Of a DNA stretch of 64,000 nt, positions 1 through 13,736 are shown in pieces (the first letter of the stretch is position 1; the number at the start of each line of letters is the position of its first letter). Source of the stretch: Trichomonas vaginalis G3 (Eukaryota > Parabasalia > Trichomonadida > Trichomonadidae). A model generated the notes under the pieces. The model was not told the origin of the DNA, made no database searches, and saw nothing but the letters and a program-made list of their open reading frames with translations. Where the stretch lies: positions 8,866,001-8,930,000 of the forward strand of contig NC_067203.1 of assembly GCF_026262505.1 (NCBI RefSeq), written 5' to 3'. A program made the translations under genes and the position numbers.

Positions 1-3000
1 CAAGAGTGTATTGTGCACTCATGTCGGTCACAATGTCTCATTCTGGGAGACATTGTCACTGCATGTCTCCCAGAATGGAACAATCTTTTGCAATCACTTT
101 GTGATTGCGGAACTTTGACCGACAAGAGTGTATTGTGCACTCTTGTCGGTCGCAATGTCTCATTCTGGGAGACATTGTCACTGCATGTCTCCCAGAATGA
201 TAGAAAGTTCCGCATTCATAACTTGAATGCGGAACTTTGACCGACAAGAGTGTATTGTGCACTCTTGTCGGTCACAATGTCTCATTCTGGGAGACATTGT
301 CACTGCATGTCTCCCAGAATGGAACAATCTTTTGCAATCACTTTGTGATTGCGGAACTTTGACCGACAAGAGTGTATTGTGCACTCTTGTCGGTCGCAAT
401 GTCTCATTCTGAGAGACATTGTCACTGCATGTCTCCCAGAATGGAACAATCTTTTGCAATCACTTTGTGATTGCGGAACTTTGACCGACAAGAGTGTATT
501 GTGCACTCTTGTCGGTCACAATGTCTCATTCTGGGAGACATTGTCACTGCATGTCTCCCAGAATGGAACAATCTTTTGCAATCACTTTGTGATTGCGGAA
601 CTTTGACCGACAAGAGTGTATTGTGCACTCTTGTCGGTCACAATGTCTCATTCTGGGAGACATTGTCACTGCATGTCTCCCAGAATGATAGAAAGTTCCG
701 CATTCATAACTTGAATGCGGAACTTTGACCGACAAGAGTGTATTGTGCACTCATGTCGGTCACAATGTCTCATTCTGGGAGACATTGTCACTGCATGTCT
801 CCCAGAATGGAACAATCTTTTGCAATCACTTTGTGATTGCGGAACTTTGACCGACAAGAGTGTATTGTGCACTCTTGTCGGTCGCAATGTCTCATTCTGG
901 GAGACATTGTCACTGCATGTCTCCCAGAATGGAACAATCTTTTGCAATCACTTTGTGATTGCGGAACTTTGACCGACAAGAGTGTATTGTGCACTCTTGT
1001 CGGTCACAATGTCTCATTCTGGGAGACATTGTCACTGCATGTCTCCAAGAATGATAGAAAGTTCCGCATTCATAACTTGAATGCGGAACTTTGACCGACA
1101 AGAGTGTATTGTGCACTCTTGTCGGTCACAATGTCTCATTCTGAGAGACATTGTCACTGCATGTCTCCCAGAATGATAGAAAGTTCCGCATTCATAACTT
1201 GAATGCGGAACTTTGACCGACAAGAGTGTATTGTGCACTCTTGTCGGTCACAATGTCTCATTCTGAGAGACATTGTCACTGCATGTCTCCCAGAATGATA
1301 GAAAGTTCCGCATTCATAACTTGAATGCGGAACTTTGACCGACAAGAGTGTATTGTGCACTCTTGTCGGTCACAATGTCTCATTCTGGGAGACATTGTCA
1401 CTGCATGTCTCCCAGAATGGAACAATCTTTTGCAATCACTTTGTGATTGCGGAACTTTGACCGACAAGAGTGTATTGTGCACTCATGTCGGTCGCAATGT
1501 CTCATTCTGGGAGACATTGTCACTGCATGTCTCCAAGAATGATAGAAAGTTCCGCATTCATAACTTGAATGCGGAACTTTGACCGACAAGAGTGTATTGT
1601 GCACTCTTGTCGGTCACAATGTCTCATTCTGAGAGACATTGTCACTGCATGTCTCCCAGAATGATAGAAAGTTCCGCATTCATAACTTGAATGCAGAACT
1701 TTGACCGACAAGAGTGTATTGTGCACTCATGTCGGTCACAATGTCTCATTCTGGGAGACATTGTCACTGCATGTCTCCCAGAATGGAACAATCTTTTGCA
1801 ATCACTTTGTGATTGCGGAACTTTGACCGACAAGAGTGTATTGTGCACTCTTGTCGGTCGCAATGTCTCATTCTGGGAGACATTGTCACTGCATGTCTCC
1901 CAGAATGATAGGAAGTTCCGCATTCAAAACTTGAATGCGGAACTTTGACCGACAAGAGTGTATTGTGCACTCTTGTCGGTCGCAATGTCTCATTCTGGGA
2001 GACATTGTCACTGCATGTCTCCCAGAATGGAACAATCTTTTGCAATCACTTGTGTGATTTGCGGAACTTTGACCGACAAGAGTGTATTGTGCACTCTTGT
2101 CGGTCGCACAATGTCTCATTCTGGAGACATTGTCACTGCATGTCTCCCAGAATGGAACAATCTTTTGCAATCACTTTGTGATTGCGGAACTTTGACCGAC
2201 AAGAGTGTATTGTGCACTCTTGTCGGTCGCAATGTCTCATTCTGGAGACATTGTCACTGCATGTCTCCCAGAATGGAACAATCTTTTGCAATCACTTTGT
2301 GATTGCGGAACTTTGACCGACAAGAGTGTATTGTGCACTCATGTCGGTCACAATGTCTCATTCTGGGAGACATTGTCACTGCATGTCTCCCAGAAATAGA
2401 AAGTTCCGCCATTCATAACTTGAATGCGGAACTTTGACCGACAAGAGTGTATTGTGCACTCTGTCGGTCACAATGTCTCATTCTGAGAGACATTGTCACT
2501 GCATGTCTCCCAGAATGATAGAAAAGTTCCGCATTCATAACTTGATGCGGAACTTTGACCGACAAGAGTGTATTGTGCACTTCTGTCGGTCACAATGTCT
2601 CATTCTGGAGAGACATTGTCACTGCATGTCTCCCAGAATGATAGAATAAGTTCCGCATCATAATTGATTGCGGAACTTTGACCGACAAGAGTGTATTGTG
2701 CACTCATGTCGGTCACAATGTCTCATTCTGGGAGACATTGTCACTGCATGTCTCCAGAATGGAACAATCTTTTGCAATCACTTTGTGATTGCGGAACTTT
2801 GACCGACAAGAGTGTATTGTGCACTCATGTCGGTCGCAATGTCTCATTCTGGAGACATTGTCACTGCATGTCTCCAAGAATGATAGAAAGTTCCGCAATC
2901 AACTTGAATGCGGAACTTTGACCGACAAGAGTGTATTGTGCACTCTTGTTCGGTCAACAATGTCTCATTCTGAGGAGACATTGTCACTGCATGTCTCCAG

Positions 3001-6000
3001 ATATGATAGAAAGTTCCGCATTCAAACTGAATGCAGAACTTTGACCGACAAGAGTGTATTGTGCACTCATGTCGGTCACAATGTCTCATTCTGGGAGACA
3101 TTGTCACTGCATGTCTCCCAGAATGGAACAATCTTTTGCAATCACTTTGTGATTGCGGAACTTTGACCGACAAGAGTGTATTGTGCACTCTTGTCGGTCG
3201 CAATGTCTCATTCTGGGACATTGTCACTGCATGTCTCCCAGAATGATAGGAAGTTCCGCATTCAAAACTTGAATGCGGAACTTTGACCGACAAGAGTGTA
3301 TTGTGCACTCTTGTCGGTCGCAATGTCTCATTCTGGGAGACATTGTCACTGCATGTCTCCCAGAATGGAACAATCTTTTGCAATCACTTTGTGATTGCAA
3401 AACTTTGACCGACAAGAGTGTATTGTGCACTCTTGTCGGTCGCAATGTCTCATTCTGGGAGACATTGTCACTGCATGTCTCCCAGAATGATAGAAAGTTC
3501 CGCATTCATAACTTGAATGCGGAACTTTGACCGACAAGAGTGTATTGTGCACTCTTGTCGGTCGCAATGTCTCATTCTGGGAGACATTGTCACTGCATGT
3601 CTCCCAGAATGATAGAAAGTTCCGCATTCATAACTTGAATGCGGAACTTTGACCGACAAGAGTGTATTGTGCACTCATGTCGGTCACAATGTCTCATTCT
3701 GGGAGACATTGTCACTGCATGTCTCCCAGAATGATAGAAAGTTCCGCATTCATAACTTGAATGCGGAACTTTGACCGACAAGAGTGTATTGTGCACTCTT
3801 GTCGGTCACAATGTCTCATTCTGGGAGACATTGTCACTGCATGTCTCCCAGAATGGAACAATCTTTTGCAATCACTTTGTGATTGCGGAACTTTGACCGA
3901 CAAGAGTGTATTGTGCACTCTTGTCGGTCGCAATGTCTCATTCTGGGAGACATTGTCACTGCATGTCTCCCAGAATGGAACAATCTTTTGCAATCACTTT
4001 GTGATTGCGGAACTTTGACCGACAAGAGTGTATTGTGCACTCTTGTCGGTCGCAATGTCTCATTCTGGGAGACATTGTCACTGCATGTCTCCCAGAATGA
4101 TAGAAAGTTCCGCATTCATAACTTGAATGCGGAACTTTGACCGACAAGAGTGTATTGTGCACTCTTGTCGGTCACAATGTCTCATTCCGAGAGACATTGT
4201 CACTGCATGTCTCCCAGAATGGAACAATCTTTTGCAATCACTTTGTGATTGCGGAACTTTGACCGACAAGAGTGTATTGTGCACTCTTGTCGGTCGCAAT
4301 GTCTCATTCTGGGAGACATTGTCACTGCATGTCTCCCAGAATGATAGAAAGTTCCGCAATCACAAAGTGATTGCAAAAGATTGTTCCATTCTGGGAGACA
4401 TGCAGTGACAATGTCTCCCAGAATGAGACATTGCGACCGACAAGAGTGCACAAACACTCTTGTCGGTCAAAGTTCCGCAATCAAGTGATTGCGGAATTCT
4501 ATCCATTCTGGGAGACATGCAGTGACAATGTCTCCCAGAATGAGACATTGCGACCGACAAGAGTGCACAATACACTCTTGTCGGTCAAAGTTCCGCAATC
4601 ACAAAGTGATTGCAAAAGATTGTTCCATTCTGGGGAGACATGCAGTGACAATGCCTCCCAGAATGAGACATTGCGACCGACAAGAGTGCACAATACACTC
4701 TTGTCGGTCAAAGTTCCGCAATCACAAAGTGTTGCAAAAAATTGTTCCATTCTGGGAGACATGCAGTGACAATGTCTCCCAGAATGAGACATTGTGACCG
4801 ACAAGAGTGCACAATACACTCTTGTCGGTCAAAGTTCCGCAATCACAAAGTGATTGCAAAAGTGTTCCATTCTGGGAGACATGCAGTGACAATGTCTCCA
4901 GAATGAGACATTGTGACCGACAGAGTGCACAATACACTCTTGTCGGTCAAAGTTCCGCATTCAAGTTATGAATGCGAACTTTTCTATCATTCTGGGAGAC
5001 ATGCAGTGACAATGTCTCCCAGAATGAGACATTTGACCGACAGAGTGCACAATACACTCTTGTCGGTCAAAGTTCCGCATTCAAGTTATGAATGCGGAAC
5101 TTTCTATCATTCTGGGAGACATGCAGTGACAATGTCTCCCAGAATGAGACATTGTGACCGACAGAGTGCACAATACACTCTTGTCGGTCAAAGTTCCGCA
5201 ATCACAAGTTATTGCAAAAATTGTTCCATTCTGGAGACATGCAGTGACAATGTCTCCCAGAATGAGACATTGCGACCGACAAGAGTGCACAATACACTCT
5301 TGTCGGTCAAAGTTCCGCAATCAAGTATGATGCAAAAGATTGTTCATTCTGGAGACATGCAGTGACAATGTCTCCAGAATGAGACATTGCGACCGACAAG
5401 AGTGCACAATACACTCTTGTCGGTCAAAGTTCCGCATCACAAGTATTGCAAAAGAACTTTTATCCATTCTGGGAGACATGCAGTGACAATGTCTCCCAGA
5501 ATGAGACATTGCGACCGACAAGAGTGCACAATACACTCTTGTCGGTCAAAGTTCCGCAATCACAAAGTGATTGCAAAAGATTGTTCCATTCTGGGAGACA
5601 TGCAGTGACAATGTCTCCCAGAATGAGACATTGCGACCGACAAGAGTGCACAATACACTCTTGTCGGTCAAAGTTCCGCAATCACAAAGTGATTGCAAAA
5701 GATTGTTCCATTCTGGGAGACATGCAGTGACAATGTCTCCCAGAATGAGACATTGTGACCGACAGAGTGCACAATACACTCTTGTCGGTCAAAGTTCCGC
5801 AATCAAGTTATGATGCAAAAATTGTTCATTCTGGGAGACATGCAGTGACAATGTCTCCCAGAATGAGACATTGTGACCGACAAGAGTGCACAATACACTC
5901 TTGTCGGTCAAAGTTCCGCAATCACAAAGTGAATTGCAAAGATTTTCCATTCTGGGAGACATGCAGTGACAATGTCTCCAGAATGAGACATTGTGACCGA

Positions 6001-9000
6001 CAAGAGTGCACAATACACTCTTGTCGGTCAAAGTTCCGCAATCACAAAGTGATTGCAAAAGATTGTTCCATTCTGGGAGACATGCAGTGACAATGTCTCC
6101 AGAATGAGACATTGTGACCGACAGAGTGCACAATACACTCTTGTCGGTCAAAGTTCCGCAATCACAAAGTGATTGCAAAAGATTGTTCCATTCTGGGAGA
6201 CATGCAGTGACAATGTCTCCCAGAATGAGACATTGTGACCGACAAGAGTGCACAATACACTCTTGTCGGTCAAAGTTCCGCAATCACAAAGTGATTGCAA
6301 AAGATTGTTCCATTCTGGGAGACATGCAGTGACAATGTCTCCCAGAATGAGACATTGCGACCGACAAGAGTGCACAATACACTCTTGTCGGTCAAAGTTC
6401 CGCAATCAAAGTGATTGCAAAAGATTGTTCCATTCTGGGAGACATGCAGTGACAATGTCTCCAGAATGAGACATTGCGACCGACAAGAGTGCACAATACA
6501 CTCTTGTCGGTCAAAGTTCCGCAATCACAAAGTGATTGCAAAAGATTGTTCCATTCTGGGAGACATGCAGTGACAATGTCTCCCAGAATGAGACATTGCG
6601 ACCGACAAGAGTGCACAATACACTCTTGTCGGTCAAAGTTCCGCAATCACAAAGTGATTGCAAAAGATTGTTCCATTCTGGGAGACATGCAGTGACAATG
6701 TCCCAGAATGAGACATTGCGACCGACAAGAGTGCACAATACACTCTTGTCGGTCAAAGTTCCGCAATCACAAAGTGATTGCAAAGATTGTTCCATTCTGG
6801 GAGACATGCAGTGACAATGTCTCCCAGAATGAGACATTGCGACCGACAAGAGTGCACAATACACTCTTGTCGGTCAAAGTTCCGCATCACAAAGTGATGC
6901 AAAAGATTGTTCCATTCTGGGAGACATGCAGTGACAATGTCTCCCAGAATGAGACATTGTGACCGACAGAGTGCACAATACACTCTTGTCGGTCAAAGTT
7001 CCGCAATCAAAGTGATTGCAATTGTTCCATTCTGGGAGACATGCAGTGACAATGTCTCCCAGAATGAGACATTGTGACCGACAGAGTGCACAATACACTC
7101 TTGTCGGTCAAAGTTCCGCATTCAAGTATGAAAGAACTTTCTATCATTCTGGGAGACATGCAGTGACAATGTCTCCCAGAATGAGACATTGTGACCGACA
7201 GAGTGCACAATACACTCTTGTCGGTCAAAGTTCCGCATTCAAGTTATGAATGCGGAACTTTCTATCATTCTGGGAGACATGCAGTGACAATGTCTCCCAG
7301 AATGAGACATTGTGACCGACAGAGTGCACAATACACTCTTGTCGGTCAAAGTTCCGCATCACAAGTGATTGAAAATTGTTCCATTCTGGGAGACATGCAG
7401 TGACAATGTCTCCCAGAATGAGACATTGTGACCGACAAGAGTGCACAATACACTCTTGTCGGTCAAAGTTCCGCATTCACAAAGTGATTGCAAAGATTGT
7501 TCATTCTGGGAGACATGCAGTGACAATGTCTCCCAGAATGAGACATTGTGACCGACAGAGTGCACAATACACTCTTGTCGGTCAAAGTTCCGCATCAAGT
7601 GATTGCGGAATTCTATCATTCTGGGAGACATGCAGTGACAATGTCTCCCAGAATGAGACATTGTGACCGACAAGAGTGCACAATACACTCTTGTCGGTCA
7701 AAGTTCCGCAATCACAAAGTGATTGCAAAAGATTGTTCCATTCTGGGAGACATGCAGTGACAATGTCTCCCAGAATGAGACATTGTGACCGACAAGAGTG
7801 CACAATACACTCTTGTCGGTCAAAGTTTTGCAATCACAAAGTGATTGCAAAAGATTGTTCCATTCTGGGAGACATGCAGTGACAATGTCTCCCAGAATGA
7901 GACATTGTGACCGACATGAGTGCACAATACACTCTTCGGTCAAAGTTCCGCAATCACAAAGTGATTGCAAAAGATTGTTCCATTCTGGGAGACATGCAGT
8001 GACAATGTCTCCCAGAATGAGACATTGCGACCGACAAGAGTGCACAATACACTCTTGTCGGTCAAAGTTCCGCAATCACAAAGTGATGCAAAAGATTGTT
8101 CCATTCTGGGAGACATGCAGTGACAATGTCCCAGAATGAGACATTGTGACCGACAAGAGTGCACAATACACTCTTGTCGGTCAAAGTTCCGCATTCAAGT
8201 GATGAATGCGGAATTTATCATTCTGGGAGACATGCAGTGACAATGTCTCCCAGAATGAGACATTGTGACCGACAAGAGTGCACAATACACTCTTGTCGGT
8301 CAAAGTTCCGCATTCAAGTTATGAATGCGGAATTCTATCATTCTGGGAGACATGCAGTGACAATGTCTCCCAGAATGAGACATTGTGACCGACAAGAGTG
8401 CACAATACACTCTTGTCGGTCAAAGTTCCGCATCACAAATGATGCAAAAATTGTTCCATTCTGGGAGACATGCAGTGACAATGTCTCCCAGAATGAGACA
8501 TTGTGACCGACAAGAGTGCACAATACACTCTTGTCGGTCAAAGTTCCGCATCACAAATTGATTGCAGATTGTTCCATTCTGGGAGACATGCAGTGACAAT
8601 GTCCCAGAATGAGACATTGCGACCGACAAGAGTGCACAATACACTCTTGTCGGTCAAAGTTCCGCAATCACAAAGTGATTGCAAAAGATTGTTCCATTCT
8701 GGGAGACATGCAGTGACAATGTCTCCCAGAATGAGACATTGTGACCGACAGAGTGCACAATACACTCTTGTCGGTCAAAGTTCCGCAATTCACAAAGTGA
8801 TGCAAAAGATTGTTCCATTCTGGGAGACATGCAGTGACAATGTCTCCCAGAATGAGACATTGCGACCGACAGAGTGCACAATACACTCTTGTCGGTCAAA
8901 GTTCCGCATTCAAGTTATGAATGCGGAATTCTATCATTCTGGGAGACATGCAGTGACAATGTCTCCCAGAATGAGACATTGTGACCGACAAGAGTGCACA

Positions 9001-12000
9001 ATACACTCTTGTCGGTCAAAGTTCCGCATTCAAGTTATGAATGCGGAACTTGTTCATTCTGGGAGACATGCAGTGACAATGTCTCCCAGAATGAGACATT
9101 GTGACCGACAAGAGTGCACAATACACTCTTGTCGGTCAAAGTTCCGCAATCACAAAGTGATTGCAAAAGATTGTTCCATTCTGGGAGACATGCAGTGACA
9201 ATGTCTCCCAGAATGAGACATTGTGACCGACAAGAGTGCACAATACACTCTTGTCGGTCAAAGTTCCGCAATCACAAAGTGATTGCAAAAGATTGTTCAT
9301 TCTGGGAGACATGCAGTGACAATGTCTCCCAGAATGAGACATTGCGACCGACAAGAGTGCACAATACACTCTTGTCGGTCAAAGTTCCGCATCACAAAGT
9401 GATTGCAAAAGATTGTTCCATTCTGGGAGACATGCAGTGACAATGTCTCCCAGAATGAGACATTGCGACCGACAAGAGTGCACAATACACTCTTGTCGGT
9501 CAAAGTTCCGCATCACAAGTGATTGCAAAAGATGTTCCATTCTGGGAGACATGCAGTGACAATGTCTCCCAGAATGAGACATTGCGACCGACAAGAGTGC
9601 ACAATACACTCTTGTCGGTCAAAGTTCCGCATTCAAGTGAATGCGGAACTTTCTATCATTCTGGGAGACATGCAGTGACAATGTCTCCCAGAATGAGACA
9701 TTGTGACCGACAAGAGTGCACAATACACTCTTGTCGGTCAAAGTTCCGCATCAAGTGATTGAAGATTCTATCATTCTGGGAGACATGCAGTGACAATGTC
9801 TCCCAGAATGAGACATTGTGACCGACAAGAGTGCACAATACACTCTTGTCGGTCAAAGTTCCGCAATCACAAAGTGATTGCAAAAGATTGTTCCATTCTG
9901 GGAGACATGCAGTGACAATGTCTCCCAGAATGAGACATTGCGACCGACAAGAGTGCACAATACACTCTTGTCGGTCAAAGTTCCGCAATCACAAAGTGAT
10001 TGCAAAAGATTGTTCCATTCTGGGAGACATGCAGTGACAATGTCTCCCAGAATGAGACATTGCGACCGACAAGAGTGCACAATACACTCTTGTCGGTCAA
10101 AGTTCCGCAATCACAAAGTGATTGCAAAAGATTGTTCCATTCTGGGAGACATGCAGTGACAATGTCTCCCAGAATGAGACATTGCGACCGACATGAGTGC
10201 ACAATACACTCTTGTCGGTCAAAGTTCCGCATCACAAAGTGATTGCAAAGATTGTTCCATTCTGGGAGACATGCAGTGACAATGTCTCCCAGAATGAGAC
10301 ATTGCGACCGACATGAGTGCACAATACACTCTTGTCGGTCAAAGTTCCGCATTCAAGTTATGAATGCGGAACTTCTATCATTCTGGGAGACATGCAGTGA
10401 CAATGTCTCCCAGAATGAGACATTGCGACCGACAGAGTGCACAATACACTCTTGTCGGTCAAAGTTCCGCATTCAAGTGAATGCGGAATTGTATCATTCT
10501 GGGAGACATGCAGTGACAATGTCTCCCAGAATGAGACATTGTGACCGACAGAGTGCACAATACACTCTTGTCGGTCAAAGTTCCGCAATCACAAAGTGAT
10601 TGCAAAAGAATTGTTCCATTCTGGGAGACATGCAGTGACAATGTCTCCCAGAATGAGACATGTGACCGACAGAGTGCACAATACACTCTTGTCGGTCAAA
10701 GTTCCGCATTCAAGTTATGAATGCGGAACTTCTATCATTCTGGGAGACATGCAGTGACAATGTCTCCCAGAATGAGACATTGTGACCGACACAGAGTGCA
10801 CAATACACTCTTGTCGGTCAAAGTTCCGCATCAAAGTGATTGCAAAAGATTGTTCCATTCTGGGAGACATGCAGTGACAATGTCTCCCAGAATGAGACAT
10901 TGTGACCGACAAGAGTGCACAATACACTCTTGTCGGTCAAAGTTCCGCAATCACAAAGTGATGCAAAAGATTGTTCCATTCTGGGAGACATGCAGTGACA
11001 ATGTCTCCAGAATGAGACATTGTGACCGACAAGAGTGCACAATACACTCTTGTCGGTCAAAGTTCCGCAATCAAGTGATTGAATGGAATTTTTCATTCTG
11101 GGAGACATGCAGTGACAATGTCTCCCAGAATGAGACATTGTGACCGACAAGAGTGCACAATACACTCTTGTCGGTCAAAGTTCCGCATCACAAAGTGAAT
11201 GCGAATTTTCCATTCTGGGAGACATGCAGTGACAATGTCTCCCAGAATGAGACATTGCGACCGACAAGAGTGCACAATACACTCTTGTCGGTCAAAGTTC
11301 CGCATCAAAGTTTGAAGAATTGTTCCATTCTGGGAGACATGCAGTGACAATGTCTCCCAGAATGAGACATTGTGACCGACAAGAGTGCACAATACACTCT
11401 TGTCGGTCAAAGTTCCGCAATCACAAAGTGATTGCAAAAGATTTTCCATTCTGGGAGACATGCAGTGACAATGTCTCCCAGAATGAGACATTGTGACCGA
11501 CAGAGTGCACAATACACTCTTGTCGGTCAAAGTTCCGCATTCAAGTTATGAATGCGGAACTTTCTATCATTCTGGGAGACATGCAGTGACAATGTCTCCC
11601 AGAATGAGACATTGTGACCGACATGAGTGCACAATACACTCTTGTCGGTCAAAGTTCCGCATTCAAGTGATGAAGAATTGTTCATTCTGGGAGACATGCA
11701 GTGACAATGTCTCCCAGAATGAGACATTGTGACCGACAGAGTGCACAATACACTCTTGTCGGTCAAAGTTCCGCATCACAAAGTGATTGCAAAAGATTGT
11801 TCCATTCTGGGAGACATGCAGTGACAATGTCTCCCAGAATGAGACATTGTGACCGACAAGAGTGCACAATACACTCTTGTCGGTCAAAGTTCCGCAATCA
11901 CAAAGTGATTGCAAAAGATTGTTCCATTCTGGGAGACATGCAGTGACAATGTCTCTCAGAATGAGACATTGCGACCGACAAGAGTGCACAATACACTCTT

Positions 12001-12493
12001 GTCGGTCAAAGTTCCGCAATCACAAGTGATTGCAAAGATTGTTCCATTCTGGGAGACATGCAGTGACAATGTCTCCCAGAATGAGACATTGTGACCGACA
12101 GAGTGCACAATACACTCTTGTCGGTCAAAGTTCCGCATCACAAGTGATGCAAAAGATTGTTCCATTCTGGGAGACATGCAGTGACAATGTCTCCCAGAAT
12201 GAGACATTGTGACCGACAAGAGTGCACAATACACTCTTGTCGGTCAAAGTTCCGCATCACAAGTTTGAAAGATTGTTCCATTCTGGGAGACATGCAGTGA
12301 CAATGTCTCCCAGAATGAGACATTGTGACCGACAAGAGTGCACAATACACTCTTGTCGGTCAAAGTTCCGCAATCACAAGTGATTGCAAAAGATTGTTCC
12401 ATTCTGGGAGACATGCAGTGACAATGTCTCCCAGAATGAGACATTGTGACCGACAGAGTGCACAATACACTCTTGTCGGTCAAAGTTCCGCAA
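1..12493. repeat. 122-bp satellite array built of three hairpins per unit
   Basis: About 100 tandem units, period 122 bp in the clean left part. Each unit has three inverted repeats in a row: (1) arms GACCGACAAGAGTG / CACTCTTGTCGGTC with a 7-nt loop; (2) arms CATTCTGGGAGACA / TGTCTCCCAGAATG with an 11-nt loop; (3) either GCAATCAC-TTT-GTGATTGC or a 15-bp-arm version centred on GCATTCA-TAACT-TGAATGC. Spacers are only 8-12 nt. Units read in one sense from 1 to about 4358 and in reverse complement from there to the gap. Short open frames exist in every phase, but they only reflect the repeat length and are not genes. The array runs off the left edge of the window. The role is unknown: a centromeric or subtelomeric satellite, or a source of hairpin RNA, are all possible. 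Confidence 0.97.
4340..4380. other. Orientation switch point of the satellite
   Basis: The last forward unit runs into the third hairpin as a B-type start (GATAGAAAGTTCCG). It then continues as a reverse-complement A-type hairpin (CAATCACAAAGTGATTGC) and reverse-sense units. The strand switch therefore lies inside a palindrome, making the array one inverted repeat of at least 4.3 kb per arm. Confidence 0.9.
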
Positions 12494-12518
12494 NNNNNNN
12501 NNNNNNNNNNNNNNNNNN
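12494..12518. other. Assembly gap (25 N)
   Basis: Run of 25 undetermined bases exactly where the satellite stops. The true amount of satellite or other DNA missing here is unknown, so the left boundary of the following unit cannot be set. Confidence 1.
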
Positions 12519-13188
12519 TTGCGGGCACGACACTAGAGATGAACAATTGAAATACAGACTATGACGGCTTAGTTTGAGTTTACTACTAGAGCGAGAACAA
12601 GATCTTTTCTACTTTTATACGCGGCGGTAAACTATAGGAAATACAGATATTACTAAGCGGGCTATGCTTATGTAATACACTAGAGACTACAGATGGAAAA
12701 TTCGTTCAAATACTCTTCCTAACAAATTCAAGAGCTAATGGCCATACCGATTTAACAATTATTTATTTTACATAATTAAAATGTCATGTTGAAAAACAAA
12801 GAACAACAATAGCAAGTACAAACGTTAGACTATATCTTTACAATGCTGGTAGACTATTTCAGATGAAGAATTTCACTTCGCAGCATAACAGGGTTTACTA
12901 TCCCAATTCGTTTGGCTCAAAGTTCTTCAGATCAACAGCAATAGCGATTGAGAAGCAGTTTTGTTTCAATAGAACTAACGCATTTATGGTCGCGAGTATA
13001 TTTTCGAATGGCGAGTATAAAGGTTTGATGGTTATAGACAAATTTGACGGAAATGGATCTTTACAGTTCGTTCAGACGAGAAGTTCTTGAGAACCTTTAA
13101 ATGACTTTCAACTCAAATGAACAAATATTATGGATTTCAAAAAAAACGACTCTTAGCTAAAATGAACATACTATCTGAAAACTAGAAT
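12519..13188. other. Weakly coding stretch after the gap
   Basis: AT-rich DNA without a recognisable gene. It has an open stretch at 12863-13090 (+) that could encode 75 residues (rich in F, N and K, containing FSNGEYKGLMVIDKFDGNG). I recognise no family. It could be the remains of a gene of the neighbouring element or chance. Confidence 0.4.
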
Positions 13189-13347
13189 ATGACAGATGAA
13201 CTCCACCGTTTCATTTCAAGATTTGAAGACTTAAGCCTCCAAGAGATACGAGAGTTTTTATTTTGGGTAGACAGAACGTTTGGGCACCAATTTCTTCGGT
13301 TACTAAACCAGATACACAATTACCACCAGATGGGTCCATTAAATTAA
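13189..13347 (+). CDS. Small hypothetical protein, 52 aa
   Basis: A short frame starts ATGACAGATGAACTC and encodes a helical, charged peptide (MTDELHRFISRF...LQEIREFLFWVD). Its amphipathic composition and even codon use make it look coding, but there is no recognisable domain and no clear leader motif. It could equally be a fragment of a larger decayed gene, because the next open stretch follows at once. Confidence 0.3.
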   Translation: MTDELHRFISRFEDLSLQEIREFLFWVDRTFGHQFLRLLNQIHNYHQMGPLN

Positions 13348-13736
13348 CTTCCACCAGCAGATTTTGATGTTTATAGAAAACGTTCTTGACCTCAAAATGT
13401 TATTTTCATGCAAGTTTCAGTTAAAGAATAGTTTTCTATGTATTGGTAAGGACTTTTATGACTTTGCTTCTAAATTCTACGAACCATCTAGTAACAGTTT
13501 CTCTGACTTTCAAGTTTGGTTCACAACAAATGGTGTGCAACATATTATTCCATTGTACTATGACTTTTATCTCGAATTGTCTTTCATATATAACTACGGA
13601 AAAGTGCTGAAAAAGTATTGAATGTGAAGATATTAGAAAATAACATTTTTTCTAACATCGTAGAAAACTCATGAAAACAATTTATTTTTGACACTTTCAC
13701 AAAAAACATAAAAAAAGTGAAGTTAAAATGAGATGT
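13348..13736. other. Intergenic, with a possible 85-residue frame
   Basis: 13364-13621 (+) is open for 85 residues rich in F, Y and L (contains DFASKFYEPSSNSFSDFQVWF). I recognise no family and would not call it a gene with confidence. The rest is AT-rich with short A and T runs. Confidence 0.3.

Noticed and set aside
1-12493. Dozens of 60-230 residue frames in both strands
   Set aside because: They repeat with the 122-bp period (not a multiple of 3), occur in several phases on both strands, and change wherever a unit gains or loses a base; no sign of coding selection.
1-12493. CRISPR array
   Set aside because: Units are repeated in full with no unique spacers, and the host is a eukaryote.
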